Shown here in pieces: positions 18,247 through 27,133 of a stretch of DNA of 64,000 nucleotides (its first letter is position 1; each line of letters starts with the position of its first letter). Origin of the DNA: an uncultured Opitutales bacterium (lineage in GTDB: Bacteria; Verrucomicrobiota; Verrucomicrobiia; Opitutales; Intestinicryptomonadaceae). The DNA is taken from NCBI GenBank assembly GCA_900545705.1, contig URAK01000005.1, forward strand, positions 1 through 64,000. Direction: 5' to 3'. The translations under genes were made by a program, and so were the position numbers. The notes under the pieces are model-generated. The model ran no database searches and had not been told where the DNA came from. It was given only the letters and a program-made list of their open reading frames with translations.

Positions 18247-18384
18247 GGGTTTGCAGTTTTTTATATAGTATCCCTGCGCGGCAGGCGCCTGTCAAATTTT
18301 TTGAAAAAATATAGAAGGGGATTTACGAAAGAATTTGCAAAATTTTTTCGAGACTGCTATAACCCAATAAGAAAGGCGGTTTGC

Positions 18385-18945
18385 ATGGCGAAACATTTCT
18401 GGACTATCCTATTGGCAATTTGCTATCTGGTGTTATTCGTTGCGTTATTTTTTCTGTTCGTTTCGGGCAATTTTTATTCGTATAAAAATTACGGAAAATT
18501 TATATATTTTTCCTACATACCGTTTGGAATGTTTGTTGTATGCGCATTGGCGGTCTATGTATTGTCGGCATTTATGCGCCTTATCAGCGCAAGGGTCTCG
18601 GTTGCAATAGTCTTGGGATTTGCCGTTGCGTGGGTTGTTATGTTGTCAGACGTTAACCTTTTTTGCGGAAGGGGAATACACAAGAGTTTTATGCTGTCGA
18701 TGTGGGCGCTCTCGATGGTTTTTCTCGCGGGGTCGCCGGCAATGCTTGCCGCATGCGCGCTGTCGATTGCGGAGGCCGGAAGGGCGAGAAGGTCGTGGGT
18801 GGTTTGCGCGCTCGCGGCGGCAATATTTGCCTATTTTTGTGCGATGGAAATGGCGGCTATGGCTTTGCTTATAGCTGCGGGAGTGGGGCTTGCGCTCGCG
18901 GTTTTGTGGGTTGCTTCTCGGGTGCTCGGGAAGGCGGCGCGCTGA
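18385..18945 (+). CDS. Small multi-pass membrane protein of unknown function
   Basis: A 186-residue hydrophobic protein. Start set at the ATG at 18385, which has the purine-rich GAAAGGCGG about 8 bases upstream; the open frame further upstream is only the shadow of manC. Five to six membrane helices can be seen (first at about 5-27, then 40-62, 70-90, 97-120, 130-150 and 155-180). No known motif was recognised. It stands alone between the divergent manC and the convergent MFS gene. Confidence 0.6.
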   Translation: MAKHFWTILLAICYLVLFVALFFLFVSGNFYSYKNYGKFIYFSYIPFGMFVVCALAVYVLSAFMRLISARVSVAIVLGFAVAWVVMLSDVNLFCGRGIHKSFMLSMWALSMVFLAGSPAMLAACALSIAEAGRARRSWVVCALAAAIFAYFCAMEMAAMALLIAAGVGLALAVLWVASRVLGKAAR

Positions 18946-19202
18946 AATATTTTCCCCAAAAAAATTCGCCCGCTAAAAATTGTGCGGCTTTTGCCTTTTT
19001 ATGGAAAATTTGCCAATAAACCCATTAAAAAATCCCGCTTGCATCAGAGCAGTTTTTTGCGAATGCCATGAATAATGCACAATGCGCATGCCGGCTAATT
19101 GCGGACGCTCCGCTCCGAATAAAGGCATAGATAAAGCCGAAGGACATATTTAATGCGCTCTCCCGCCGCGGCAAATATGCGCGCGCCTGCGGTTTTACAG
19201 TG

Positions 19203-20492
19203 TTATTTTCCGGGAGTGGCGGCGCTGTTTGGCGCGGGTTGCGGGCTTTCCTCTTTCATAGCGCGTATTGTTCTAACGCGCGGCAGGAAATACGCCACTA
19301 TTCCCAAAAGCGGGAAGAAAGAGCACAATTCGTACACAAATTCTATGCTCGAATGGTCGGCTATTTTTCCGAGGACGGCGGACGATATTCCGGCTATCCC
19401 AAACGCAAACCCAAAAAATATTCCCGAAACGAGGCCGACTTTCATTGGCAACAATTCCTGCGCGTAAACGAGTATCGCCGAAAACGCCGAAGATATTATA
19501 AATCCTATTACAATACTAAGTACAACAGTCCAAGTCAAATTTGCGTAAGGCATCATCAAGGCGAAAGGCGCGGAGCCGAGTATAGACCACCATATAACGA
19601 GCCTTCTTCCGATTTTATCGCCAACGGGCCCGCCGATGAGCGTCCCCAGCGCCGCAGAAAATAGATATACAAAGAGCAAAACCTGCGCCGTCTGGACGCT
19701 CGTACCAAACTTTGACATCAGATAAAACGTGTAGTAGTTTGAGATGCTCACCGTATAGAAATTCTTCGAGAAAACCAGAAACATCAGTATGAACATCACA
19801 AACCATACAGTTTTCGACGGCAGGGTTCCGGAAGGTTGCCCTGCGGGTTGGGCGGGCGGAAGTGTTTTGGTCTTTTTCTCCGATATTTGCGCCGAGTACC
19901 ATCTGCATGCGGGTATGAGCGCGACAATTGCAAGTGCTGCGAGAAACCCGAACTTTGCGACTCCCTCCTGCTGCCTTACAAAAAGCGCGGCAAGCAGCGG
20001 CCCGAGCGAAAATCCGCACGATCCCCCGACCTGAAATATCGACTGCGCCAGCCCCCGCCGTCCGCCCGAGGCCAGGGAAGTGATTCTTGAAGCCTCAGGG
20101 TGTATAATCGACGAGCCTATTCCCGAAACAAAGACGGCGCCCATAAGTGCATGCACGCTGCTTGCCACGGAAATCAGAATAAGCCCGCTCATAGTGCAAA
20201 GCATTCCGAGTGGAAGAAACCACCCTATCGGGCGCTTGTCGAAAGCGTATCCGAAAATCGGCTGCATTATAGACGCAGAAATCTGATAGGTAAGTGCTAC
20301 AATTCCTATTTCTGCATAGGATAGGTTGAGGCTTGTTTTAAGCAGCGGGTAAATGGCGGAGATAATAGACTGCATTGCGTCGTTGAGCCCGTGCGCGAGC
20401 GACAACGCCGCGAGTATCCCAATCATAAAACCGCCGCGAGCATTTTTTGACATAAATGGAATATCCACCCGCTTTAATCCGAAAGCAAGCAA
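19203..20492 (-). CDS. MFS transporter, Fsr-like (fosmidomycin-resistance group)
   Basis: A 429-residue major facilitator protein. The first helix motif HGLNDAMQSIISAIYPLLK and the IGIVALTYQISASIMQPIFG stretch closely match the Fsr/YfnC group, and the central linker is Pro-rich (about 205-225). There are 12 predicted membrane helices in two halves; the second half carries GGPVGDKIGRR. Members export small drugs or metabolites. The physiological substrate is unknown. The start is uncertain: TTG at 20492 with an AAAGG motif before it, or ATG at 20453 (MSKNARGG). Confidence 0.82.
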   Translation of the reverse strand: MLAFGLKRVDIPFMSKNARGGFMIGILAALSLAHGLNDAMQSIISAIYPLLKTSLNLSYAEIGIVALTYQISASIMQPIFGYAFDKRPIGWFLPLGMLCTMSGLILISVASSVHALMGAVFVSGIGSSIIHPEASRITSLASGGRRGLAQSIFQVGGSCGFSLGPLLAALFVRQQEGVAKFGFLAALAIVALIPACRWYSAQISEKKTKTLPPAQPAGQPSGTLPSKTVWFVMFILMFLVFSKNFYTVSISNYYTFYLMSKFGTSVQTAQVLLFVYLFSAALGTLIGGPVGDKIGRRLVIWWSILGSAPFALMMPYANLTWTVVLSIVIGFIISSAFSAILVYAQELLPMKVGLVSGIFFGFAFGIAGISSAVLGKIADHSSIEFVYELCSFFPLLGIVAYFLPRVRTIRAMKEESPQPAPNSAATPGK

Positions 20493-21004
20493 TTTGCCTT
20501 TTATGGGGCCGTATTTTTTTATTGCGTTTTTTTGTTTCCGATAGCGGAAAGTTAAATAGTTTTGCTATCTTCCAATGGAGAGGCCGGCGGGCAATCAAGA
20601 GTTTTTTGTAAAATAAATTAACGTGGAGCAGCGGATATTTATCACGGCTCGAAGACGGAGGAGGCAGCGGCAACGGCAGAATTTTCTTAGCCTTTTTTAT
20701 TATAGAAATATTGTGAGCCATGAATTTTTCGCACGAAGAATTTTTATGTTTTTTTCTAAATTTTCTATTCGTGAATTGGAATTTTCATAGATATTGGGCA
20801 TGCGCGCGTGTTTGAGCAAATCTTCCCAAGCGGATATTGCCCGCGCTTTTTTAGCGGTAAAATAACCGGCGATATTTCTTGCCAACGGTACAATTCCCAA
20901 AGCGGTTGCGATATTGAAAGAGGCACACAAAATGGGCGTCTTTCAAGCGCGGCTTTTTTGGTTGAAAGCGGATTTTTGCAGTGTTATTTTTTTAGGCGAC
21001 AAAG
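20493..21004. other. Intergenic region upstream of the Septu pair
   Basis: About 510 bp between the divergent MFS gene and ptuA. One open frame on the minus strand (20700-20930, 76 residues) has no recognised motif or good ribosome site and is not called. No reverse transcriptase gene or obvious msr/msd-like inverted repeat is seen, so a retron is not supported. AGGCGAC at 20995-21001 is a plausible ribosome-binding site for ptuA. Confidence 0.5.
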
Positions 21005-22282
21005 ATGAAAATAAAAAGGTTGAAGATAGAAAACTTCCGCGGGATTGTCGACGATACGATAGATTTCGACCCGTCGTTTACCGTATTTGCCGGCCGCAAC
21101 GGAGGAGGGAAGTCCACAATATTGGAGGCGATAGCGATAATGCTTTCAAGGATATCCGGGCGAATGTCCGGCCGCACGGGCGACTGCACGTCGTTGAGGG
21201 ACCGCGACATCACTTACGGCAAAGACCATTGCATGCTTTCCCTGACAATCGCGTCCCCTGACGATTCAATAACCCTTACTCTCGGCCGCGACCGCCGCGG
21301 CGTTGAAAGCGAAGACTCTGCCGCAGCAGATGCATACGCCGCAAAATTGCGCGGAGTGTTTTCAAAAGTGGACGATCCAGACTACGAGCTTCCAGTTTTC
21401 GCATACTACGGCTCCGACAGGAACACAACAGGCTTTTCCGCGCCGCTTCCGTCCGAGGGGGCAAACAGAATGGGCGTCTATAAAAACGCATTTTCCGCTG
21501 GGACGAACTTTGACGACTTCTCCGCGTGGTTTACCGCCACGCTTCTCGAGCGCGAGATCGCCGTCGCGGAGGCTTCCAGAATGCCGCTAAAACGCGGCAA
21601 CCGAGCGAGGGAGGAAATCGAAAAAAAATACGGGTTCATCGCTTTGATAAAGAAGGCTCTGAAGGAATTTTCTCCGTCGCTTGAAGGCTTTTACGTCGAG
21701 GGCGGCAGGCTTTTTGTGCGGCCGCGCGACATTCCGGCAGAGTATCTTTCCCAGGGGGAAAAGAGCGTCATAGCCCTAATCGCCGACATAGCAATCCGCA
21801 TGGCGGGCGCAAACCCTAATATGAAAAACCCGCTCGCGACGGACGCAATTATAATGATAGACGAAGTCGACCTGCATCTGCATCCGGATTGGCAGTCCAG
21901 AATCGTCGAGGAGCTGCCAAAAATGTTCCCGAAGACGCAATTTATAGTGTCGTCGCATTCGCCTTCCGTCTTTTCGGTTGTGAAATCGCTGTACAGGCTC
22001 GCCGACGGCGCGGACGGAGTGACGCGCATAGAGCATACCTCCCAGTACGGCCGCGCGCCTGCCGACATTCTTGGCACTTTTTTGCACGCCGATAGGGAAA
22101 GCTCATTCAAACGCGAAATAGACGCAATGTATGGGGCTCTCGACAAGGGCGACTCCGCAAAGGCGCTAAAAATAATCGGGCGGCTGCGCAAAGTCATTCC
22201 GGACGATCCGGAAATATTGCGCGGCGAATATCTGGCGCGCGCGATGGAATCGGCAAACGGCAAAGACAATGCGGCACATTGA
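21005..22282 (+). CDS. ptuA: Septu defence system ATPase PtuA
   Basis: A 425-residue AAA/SMC-like ATPase. It begins with MKIKRLKIENFRGI, typical of RecF/OLD-type ATPases. It has the Walker A loop GRNGGGKST (about 31-39), the ABC-type signature LSQGEKS (about 246), Walker B IIMIDEVDLHLHPDW (about 281-295) and the H-loop VSSHSPSVFS (about 318). It overlaps by 14 bp an HNH gene of the PtuB type. In known Septu systems PtuA and PtuB form a complex that cuts nucleic acid during phage infection. No reverse transcriptase is nearby, so this is a stand-alone Septu and not a retron effector pair. Activity here is inferred from the pair. Confidence 0.85.
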   Translation: MKIKRLKIENFRGIVDDTIDFDPSFTVFAGRNGGGKSTILEAIAIMLSRISGRMSGRTGDCTSLRDRDITYGKDHCMLSLTIASPDDSITLTLGRDRRGVESEDSAAADAYAAKLRGVFSKVDDPDYELPVFAYYGSDRNTTGFSAPLPSEGANRMGVYKNAFSAGTNFDDFSAWFTATLLEREIAVAEASRMPLKRGNRAREEIEKKYGFIALIKKALKEFSPSLEGFYVEGGRLFVRPRDIPAEYLSQGEKSVIALIADIAIRMAGANPNMKNPLATDAIIMIDEVDLHLHPDWQSRIVEELPKMFPKTQFIVSSHSPSVFSVVKSLYRLADGADGVTRIEHTSQYGRAPADILGTFLHADRESSFKREIDAMYGALDKGDSAKALKIIGRLRKVIPDDPEILRGEYLARAMESANGKDNAAH

Positions 22283-22949
22283 AAAACCCCGCGAGAGCGA
22301 GGCGCCGGAGGCGTTCAAGGCATGGAAGCTTAGGCACCCGAACTCCAAGTACTACCGTTTCAAAGACGCGCGCATAAAGAGGATTGTCAAAAACTCCCTC
22401 ATCGCGCGCCAAAAGTATTTATGCTGCTATTGCGAGTCGCGCATAGACGAGAACAATTCGCACATAGAACATATCGAGCCGCAAATGGGCGGGCTTTCGG
22501 AAAACAGCATGGATTATTCCAACATGGCGGCCTCCTGCATACGCGATCCGAAAAAAAACGAGCCCAATTTCATTCCCAAAACTTTTGACGAGCTTGTTGG
22601 GGTGACACTGCACTGCGGGCATGCGCGCGGCTGCAACCGCGTCGTATCGCCGTACGATCCGCGCTGCGAGAAATTCTTTGAATATTCTTTTTCCGGAAAA
22701 GTGAGTGTTTCGGAGTCCTTGACCGATCCCGAGGAGATTGAACTTGCGCGCGACAGCATAGAATTCTTGCGGCTAAACGTGCCTTCTCTTGTTCTATTGC
22801 GGAGAATCGCAATGTTTGAGGCGGTAAAAATGCTCGGCGAAGGCAATTCGCCTGAGTTCATATTGGCGGAAATAAAGGGCAAGTTGCCGCCCTACTACTC
22901 CGCCGCAAAGACTGCCATAGAGAAAACTTTGCGCGCGCAATTTGCTTGA
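22269..22949 (+). CDS. ptuB: Septu defence system HNH nuclease PtuB
   Basis: A 226-residue protein with the start of PtuB/retron-type HNH proteins (TIGR02646): KYLCCYCESRIDENNSHIEH at about 51-70, with paired cysteines followed by the IEHIEPQ nuclease core. A second cysteine/histidine cluster is at LHCGHARGCN and the Asp-rich SPYDPRCEKFFEYSF segment follows. Translation starts inside the end of ptuA (14-bp overlap), which points to coupled expression. It is the predicted effector nuclease. The usual HNH first histidine is present in IEHIEP, so nothing suggests loss of activity. Confidence 0.85.
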   Translation: MRHIEKPRESEAPEAFKAWKLRHPNSKYYRFKDARIKRIVKNSLIARQKYLCCYCESRIDENNSHIEHIEPQMGGLSENSMDYSNMAASCIRDPKKNEPNFIPKTFDELVGVTLHCGHARGCNRVVSPYDPRCEKFFEYSFSGKVSVSESLTDPEEIELARDSIEFLRLNVPSLVLLRRIAMFEAVKMLGEGNSPEFILAEIKGKLPPYYSAAKTAIEKTLRAQFA

Positions 22950-22982
22950 AGGTTTCGGGCAATAGTCGAATATCAAAAAAAT

Positions 22983-23516
22983 ATGCGGGAGAAATACGGA
23001 ATATTGATAGGGCGCTCCGAAATAACAAGGAGAGTCGGGGAACTCGCGGCCGAAATCCGAAAGTGGGCGGGAGAGTCGGCGGCTCCGATATGCGCCGTTT
23101 GGCTTGCGGAAGGCGCGATGTTTTTTGCGGCGGATTTGCTGCGCGGTCTGTCGGGCTGCGGTTTGGAAATATTCTCGCTAAAAGTTTCCTCGTACGGAGA
23201 CTCGCTCTCGCCTGAGGGACGCCCGAAAATATTGACGCCGCTTCCCGACGTTGCGGGGATGCGCGCCCTGATAATAGACGACGTGCTCGACACCGGGGCG
23301 ACTGTCGCGGAAGTCTCCCGCGCGCTGCTTGAACGCGGCGCAAAAGAGGTTAAAATCTGCGTCTTGCTCGACAAGCGCGTATCGGGCGAAAAACATGCTT
23401 CCGCTGATTTTGTCGGCTTTAAAACAGAAGGGCGCTTTGCTTTCGGATACGGAATGGATTTGCGCGGAAAAATGCGCGAGCTCCCAGACATAATGGCGCT
23501 TCAAAAGTCGGAGTAA
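22983..23516 (+). CDS. hpt: Hypoxanthine phosphoribosyltransferase
   Basis: A 177-residue type I phosphoribosyltransferase, the usual length of bacterial Hpt. It has the VSSYGDSLSPEG flexible loop (about 68-79), the PRPP-binding motif LIIDDVLDTGATV (about 96-108) and the C-terminal GYGMD. It salvages hypoxanthine or guanine with PRPP to IMP or GMP in the cytosol. It starts 33 bp after ptuB and ends 2 bp before nfo, so it is probably in the same transcript as the Septu pair. This is unusual for hpt, which often sits near tilS-ftsH. The link may be chance insertion of Septu into a housekeeping operon. Confidence 0.88.
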   Translation: MREKYGILIGRSEITRRVGELAAEIRKWAGESAAPICAVWLAEGAMFFAADLLRGLSGCGLEIFSLKVSSYGDSLSPEGRPKILTPLPDVAGMRALIIDDVLDTGATVAEVSRALLERGAKEVKICVLLDKRVSGEKHASADFVGFKTEGRFAFGYGMDLRGKMRELPDIMALQKSE

Positions 23517-23518
23517 AT

Positions 23519-24346
23519 ATGCATATAGGATGTCATTTATCGTTCTCGAAGGGATATGCGGCAATGGGCGAAAAGGCTCTCGAGTTGGGCGCAGACTGCT
23601 TCCAGTTTTTTAGCCGCAACCCGCGCGGAGGCGCGGCAAAGGCTTTCGACCGCGACGACGCGCTCGCGCTAAAAAAAATATCGGAAGAAAATTCGTTCGG
23701 GCCGATGCTCGTGCATGCCCCGTACACTTTTAACCCGTGCTCTGCCGACGAGTCCCTGCGCAAATTCGCGTTTGAAGCGATGTGCGAGGATATTGAAAAA
23801 CTCGAATTGTTCGAAGGCGCGCTCTACAATTTCCACCCTGGCTCCCATGTCGGGCAGGGCGTCGAAAAGGGAATAGAACTCACGGCGGAAATGCTCTCGC
23901 GCATAGGCGAACGCAATTTCTCGGCGTGTGTGCTTGTTGAAACTATGTCCGGGAAGGGTAGCGAGATAGGCTCGACCTTCGAGGAAGTCGCCGCAATTAT
24001 CGAAAGATCCGGAGGGTTCGCGGGCGTGTGTCTTGACACTTGCCATGTCTATTCGGCAGGGTACGACATTGTTGAAAATCTCGACGACGTTCTCAAAGAA
24101 TTTGACAAAACTATCGGCATTGAAAGGCTGAAAGCCGTCCACCTAAACGACAGCATGACTCCGTTCGCATCAAAGAAGGACAGACACGCAAAACTCGGGG
24201 AAGGCTCAATCGGGCTGGCGGCTATCGAAAAAATCGTAAACCACCCGCTGCTAAGCAGCCTGCCGTATTATCTTGAAACACCAAACGACGAGGCCGGATA
24301 TGCGCGGGAGATTGCTCTCGTGCGGTCGATGGAGAAACGCGGGTGA
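23519..24346 (+). CDS. nfo: Endonuclease IV (AP endonuclease)
   Basis: A 275-residue zinc-dependent TIM-barrel enzyme of base-excision repair that cuts 5' to abasic sites. The metal ligands and family motifs are all present: HIGCHLS at the start, LVHAPYTFNPCS (about 63), NFHPGSH (about 103), LVETMSGKG (about 139), CLDTCHVYSAGYD (about 171-183), HLNDS (about 208), DRHAKLGEG (about 221) and LETPND near the end. It starts 2 bp after hpt. Its stop overlaps the GTG start of the next gene (GTGA), so the four or five genes from ptuA onward are tightly packed. Confidence 0.93.
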   Translation: MHIGCHLSFSKGYAAMGEKALELGADCFQFFSRNPRGGAAKAFDRDDALALKKISEENSFGPMLVHAPYTFNPCSADESLRKFAFEAMCEDIEKLELFEGALYNFHPGSHVGQGVEKGIELTAEMLSRIGERNFSACVLVETMSGKGSEIGSTFEEVAAIIERSGGFAGVCLDTCHVYSAGYDIVENLDDVLKEFDKTIGIERLKAVHLNDSMTPFASKKDRHAKLGEGSIGLAAIEKIVNHPLLSSLPYYLETPNDEAGYAREIALVRSMEKRG

Positions 24347-25191
24347 AAACGGGCGCCACCCGAAGGACGGGTAAACGTGCGCGAAAATCCCGCCGCGCCG
24401 GCGTTTTTTTTGCGCGTGCGTGCGCAGCTTTGCCGGCAATTCTTGCAATCTTATTGCGCGCATTGTGGGGTATTTTTAAATTTCTCTTAAGATTGTCGCG
24501 CAAATATAAATTCGGCGCGGCGCTTGTATTCGCCGCAGTTGCGCTATTGATAGTTGCCCATTGTAGAAAGCCGCGCGGATATGTGAAAACGCCGGAGGAA
24601 ACAGCGTATATAGAGCGTCTGCGCAAAAAATACGCGGTGGCGGAGCGGAAGTTGGGGGTAGAAGACGCCCTGAAAGTTATTCGCTCGGCTTGCGGATTTA
24701 TAACCCGCGCCGACAGCGCCCCGAAAGGGCTTTACGATTCCGAGGAGGCTGAACTGCTGCTTTTGGGAACCGCCCTCGTGGAAAGCGACCTCGCACCGCG
24801 CTTCCAGCAGTCGCGCGGAGACGCCATTGGCTTATTCCAAATAGAGTACGGAACTTTCCGCGATCTCTGGGATAGATCAATAAAATACAAGCACCCCAAG
24901 CTCTATTCTGCAATTATCCGCGAATTTGGAGGCACAAAGGCGGCGATAGATTTTGAGGACTTGCAAAAAAACGACGTTTTATGCGCAATTTTCGCCCGCA
25001 TGAAATACGCAGAATTTCCCGACAAAATTCCGTCCGACGCCAAAGGGCGCGCCGCCTATTATAAAAAATTCTTCAATACCCAATACGGGGCGTCGAAAGA
25101 ATCTGTATATATCTCTAAAAAAGAAAAGGCGCTATCTTCCTCAAAAAATAAAAAACTCTTTCAAAACTGGAAATTGAATTCTAAAAAATAA
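24343..25191 (+). CDS. Membrane-anchored lysozyme/transglycosylase-like protein
   Basis: A 282-residue protein with a GTG start that overlaps the nfo stop. The N-terminus is very basic (about 1-20), followed by a hydrophobic stretch at about 27-46 and another at about 57-70, so it is likely anchored in the inner membrane. The outer part contains LLGTALVESDLAPRFQQ, DAIGLFQIEYGTFRD and a later Asn/Tyr-rich tail. This resembles the goose-type lysozyme/SLT fold, with Glu in 'ALVES' as the possible catalytic acid and 'GLFQI' as the fold signature. Peptidoglycan cleavage is an inference. The C-terminus is Lys/Ser-rich. It converges on the U32 gene. Confidence 0.6.
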   Translation: MKTGATRRTGKRARKSRRAGVFFARACAALPAILAILLRALWGIFKFLLRLSRKYKFGAALVFAAVALLIVAHCRKPRGYVKTPEETAYIERLRKKYAVAERKLGVEDALKVIRSACGFITRADSAPKGLYDSEEAELLLLGTALVESDLAPRFQQSRGDAIGLFQIEYGTFRDLWDRSIKYKHPKLYSAIIREFGGTKAAIDFEDLQKNDVLCAIFARMKYAEFPDKIPSDAKGRAAYYKKFFNTQYGASKESVYISKKEKALSSSKNKKLFQNWKLNSKK

Positions 25192-25280
25192 AAATTTGCA
25201 GCGCCGTAAAAATGCAGGTTAAAAATCGCGCTGCGGCTCTCGCCAAAAGCAGTCTGCCGCTCGTGGAAAGAGCGAAAAAT

Positions 25281-27133
25281 TTAAGAATCGGGGTTGAGAA
25301 CGAACATCTGGCAGTTTGCGCAGTCGAACCTGAGCGGAAATTTTCCGTCGCGCGATTTCAGAAAAAACGGCTCCGAAAACCTACGGTCGAGTTTGCCCTC
25401 CTTGCGGCACATACCAAGTTCCCGCAAGACGCAGTGGCGCGTGCGCATAAGCGGAATCTTTGAGATGTCCCCGCCTGCTTCTGGGGCTCGTGCGGATATT
25501 TTAAATCCCATGTCGGCGTACATCTTTTCGGCCTCGCGGTTGGCGATGTTTGCGCGGGCGTCGGTCTCAAACGGCGGCTTGGGAAAGTTTACCTTGCGTG
25601 GTAGCGGGCGCTCGTAGGAGAGCCTTTGCTTTTCGTATTCTTCGAGAATCCGCATTTTAAGCCCATCGGCAAGCCCGCGCCGCAACTCGCCTATCTTTGA
25701 AACAGGCATATGGGGAAGGGTTTGGCACTCTATTCTCGGTTCCGGACACTCAAACGGCGTGTCGCCGAGTCTAGAAAGCGCCTGCAAAAATTTATTCTTT
25801 TCCGACAAAAAATTTTTCGATTCCTCAAAGTCCGACTTGCGCTCTTTTAGAGAGAATGAAATGCCGCGGTTGTCGGAAGTCAAAATTGAGAACAAATAAA
25901 ATTCGCCCGCGTCGGAGACGGATATTCGCACTGGCATCTTGCGCGAAATTTTTCCCGCAAGAGCCCTCTCAAATTTTACGTCGCGGTTGCGCCATATTTT
26001 CGCGCGCGGCGGAATGCAAAGCTTTTCTCCGGGACGCCCGATTTTCACAGTGTCACCCTCGACTGAGCTGACGCCCGCGCCGAATCCTCCTCCAAGCCCT
26101 GTTTCGAAAAAAAGGCCGTCGCCGTTTGAAAATATCTTCTCGGCGTTTTTCATTTTAAATCCTCCAGGGAAAACCGCTTCTGCCTCTCCCAAAAATTCGC
26201 CGATTGCCTTTGGGGTCGAAAAACTTCCACACCCTCTCTCTATCCCGCGCAGGTGGTACAGACAGAATCGGCGGTTGAAGGTCTTTTGCAGGTCGGGGGA
26301 AAATCCCGCGCGGCTCTCGCCGTACGAGGCGCGGGGAAGCCCCCGTTTTTTTAGATGTTCATCGAGCGCGGCGCGGTATGCGGCGGTCGCGTTTTTTACA
26401 TACCCGGAATCTTTAAGCCGCCCTTCTATTTTCAATATGCGCGCGCCAGCGTCTATCATTTCAGACAGCGCGGAAATCCTGTTCATGTCGCGCAGGCTCA
26501 AATAATGGCGAGGCGGGGCTATCTCCGCCCCGTTTGCATCTATAAATTCATAGAGCATTCTGCAAGGCTGGGCGCACTCCCCGCGGTTTCCGCTCCGCCC
26601 GCCTATCTTGTAGCTTAAATAGCACTGCCCGCTGTATGAAACGCACAGCGCCCCGTGGACAAAGCACTCTATCGGAACTCCTATGGCTCCCGCCGCCGCC
26701 GATATGCCGTCGAGCGGAGTTTCCCTCGCAAGCACGACTGCCGCAAATCCGGCGGCTTCAAGAAACCTCGCCTTGTCGGCGGAGTCGGCGTGGCATTGGG
26801 TGCTCGCGTGGAACTTTATGCGCCTTGACGCCACTCTTAAAAGCCCAAGATCTTGGGCGATTATCGCGTCAACCCCTGCGTCCCAGAGTTCCTCAGCAAT
26901 TTTTGCGGCTCTCGGAAGCTCGGCGTCGTAAAGTATGGTGTTGAGCGCGGCGTACACTTTGCAGCCGTATAAATGCGCAAATTCGCAGAGCTTTTTTATG
27001 TCCTCCACTGAGTTTGCCGCGCTCTTGCGCGCACCAAACTCGGGCGCGCCAATGTAAACAGAATCGGCCCCGATAAAATTGCGTCTATGGCGGTCGGCAG
27101 GTCGCGCGCGGGACTCAGCAGTTCGGGCGTCAT
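25281..27133 (-). CDS. U32 family peptidase, broken by a one-base frameshift
   Basis: A collagenase-like U32 protein with the family motif FVHGALCVSYSGQCYLS, the Cys pair GECAQPCRMLY, the SLRDM segment and a DUF3656-like C-terminal part. Family members act in peptide cleavage or tRNA/rRNA hydroxylation (YhbU/TrhP/RlhA types). The N-terminus lies in another frame: from ATG at 27133, MTPELLSPARDLPTAIDAILSG; after the minus-strand run GGGG (plus strand 27068-27071) the next frame continues GADSVYIGAPEFGARKSAAN. One added G would restore the whole family N-terminus. The uninterrupted frame alone starts at GTG 27008. The ATG at 27133 overlaps the stop of the upstream CPBP gene (ATGA) and has an AAGGG ribosome site. 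The cause may be a sequencing error or a real mutation. Confidence 0.82.

Noticed and set aside
20700..20930. 76-residue frame on the minus strand upstream of ptuA
   Set aside because: No recognised motif, no good ribosome site; low-confidence, not called.
20493..21004. Retron RNA or reverse transcriptase upstream of the PtuA-PtuB pair
   Set aside because: No reverse transcriptase motif (xxDD) in any frame nearby and no paired inverted repeats typical of msr/msd.
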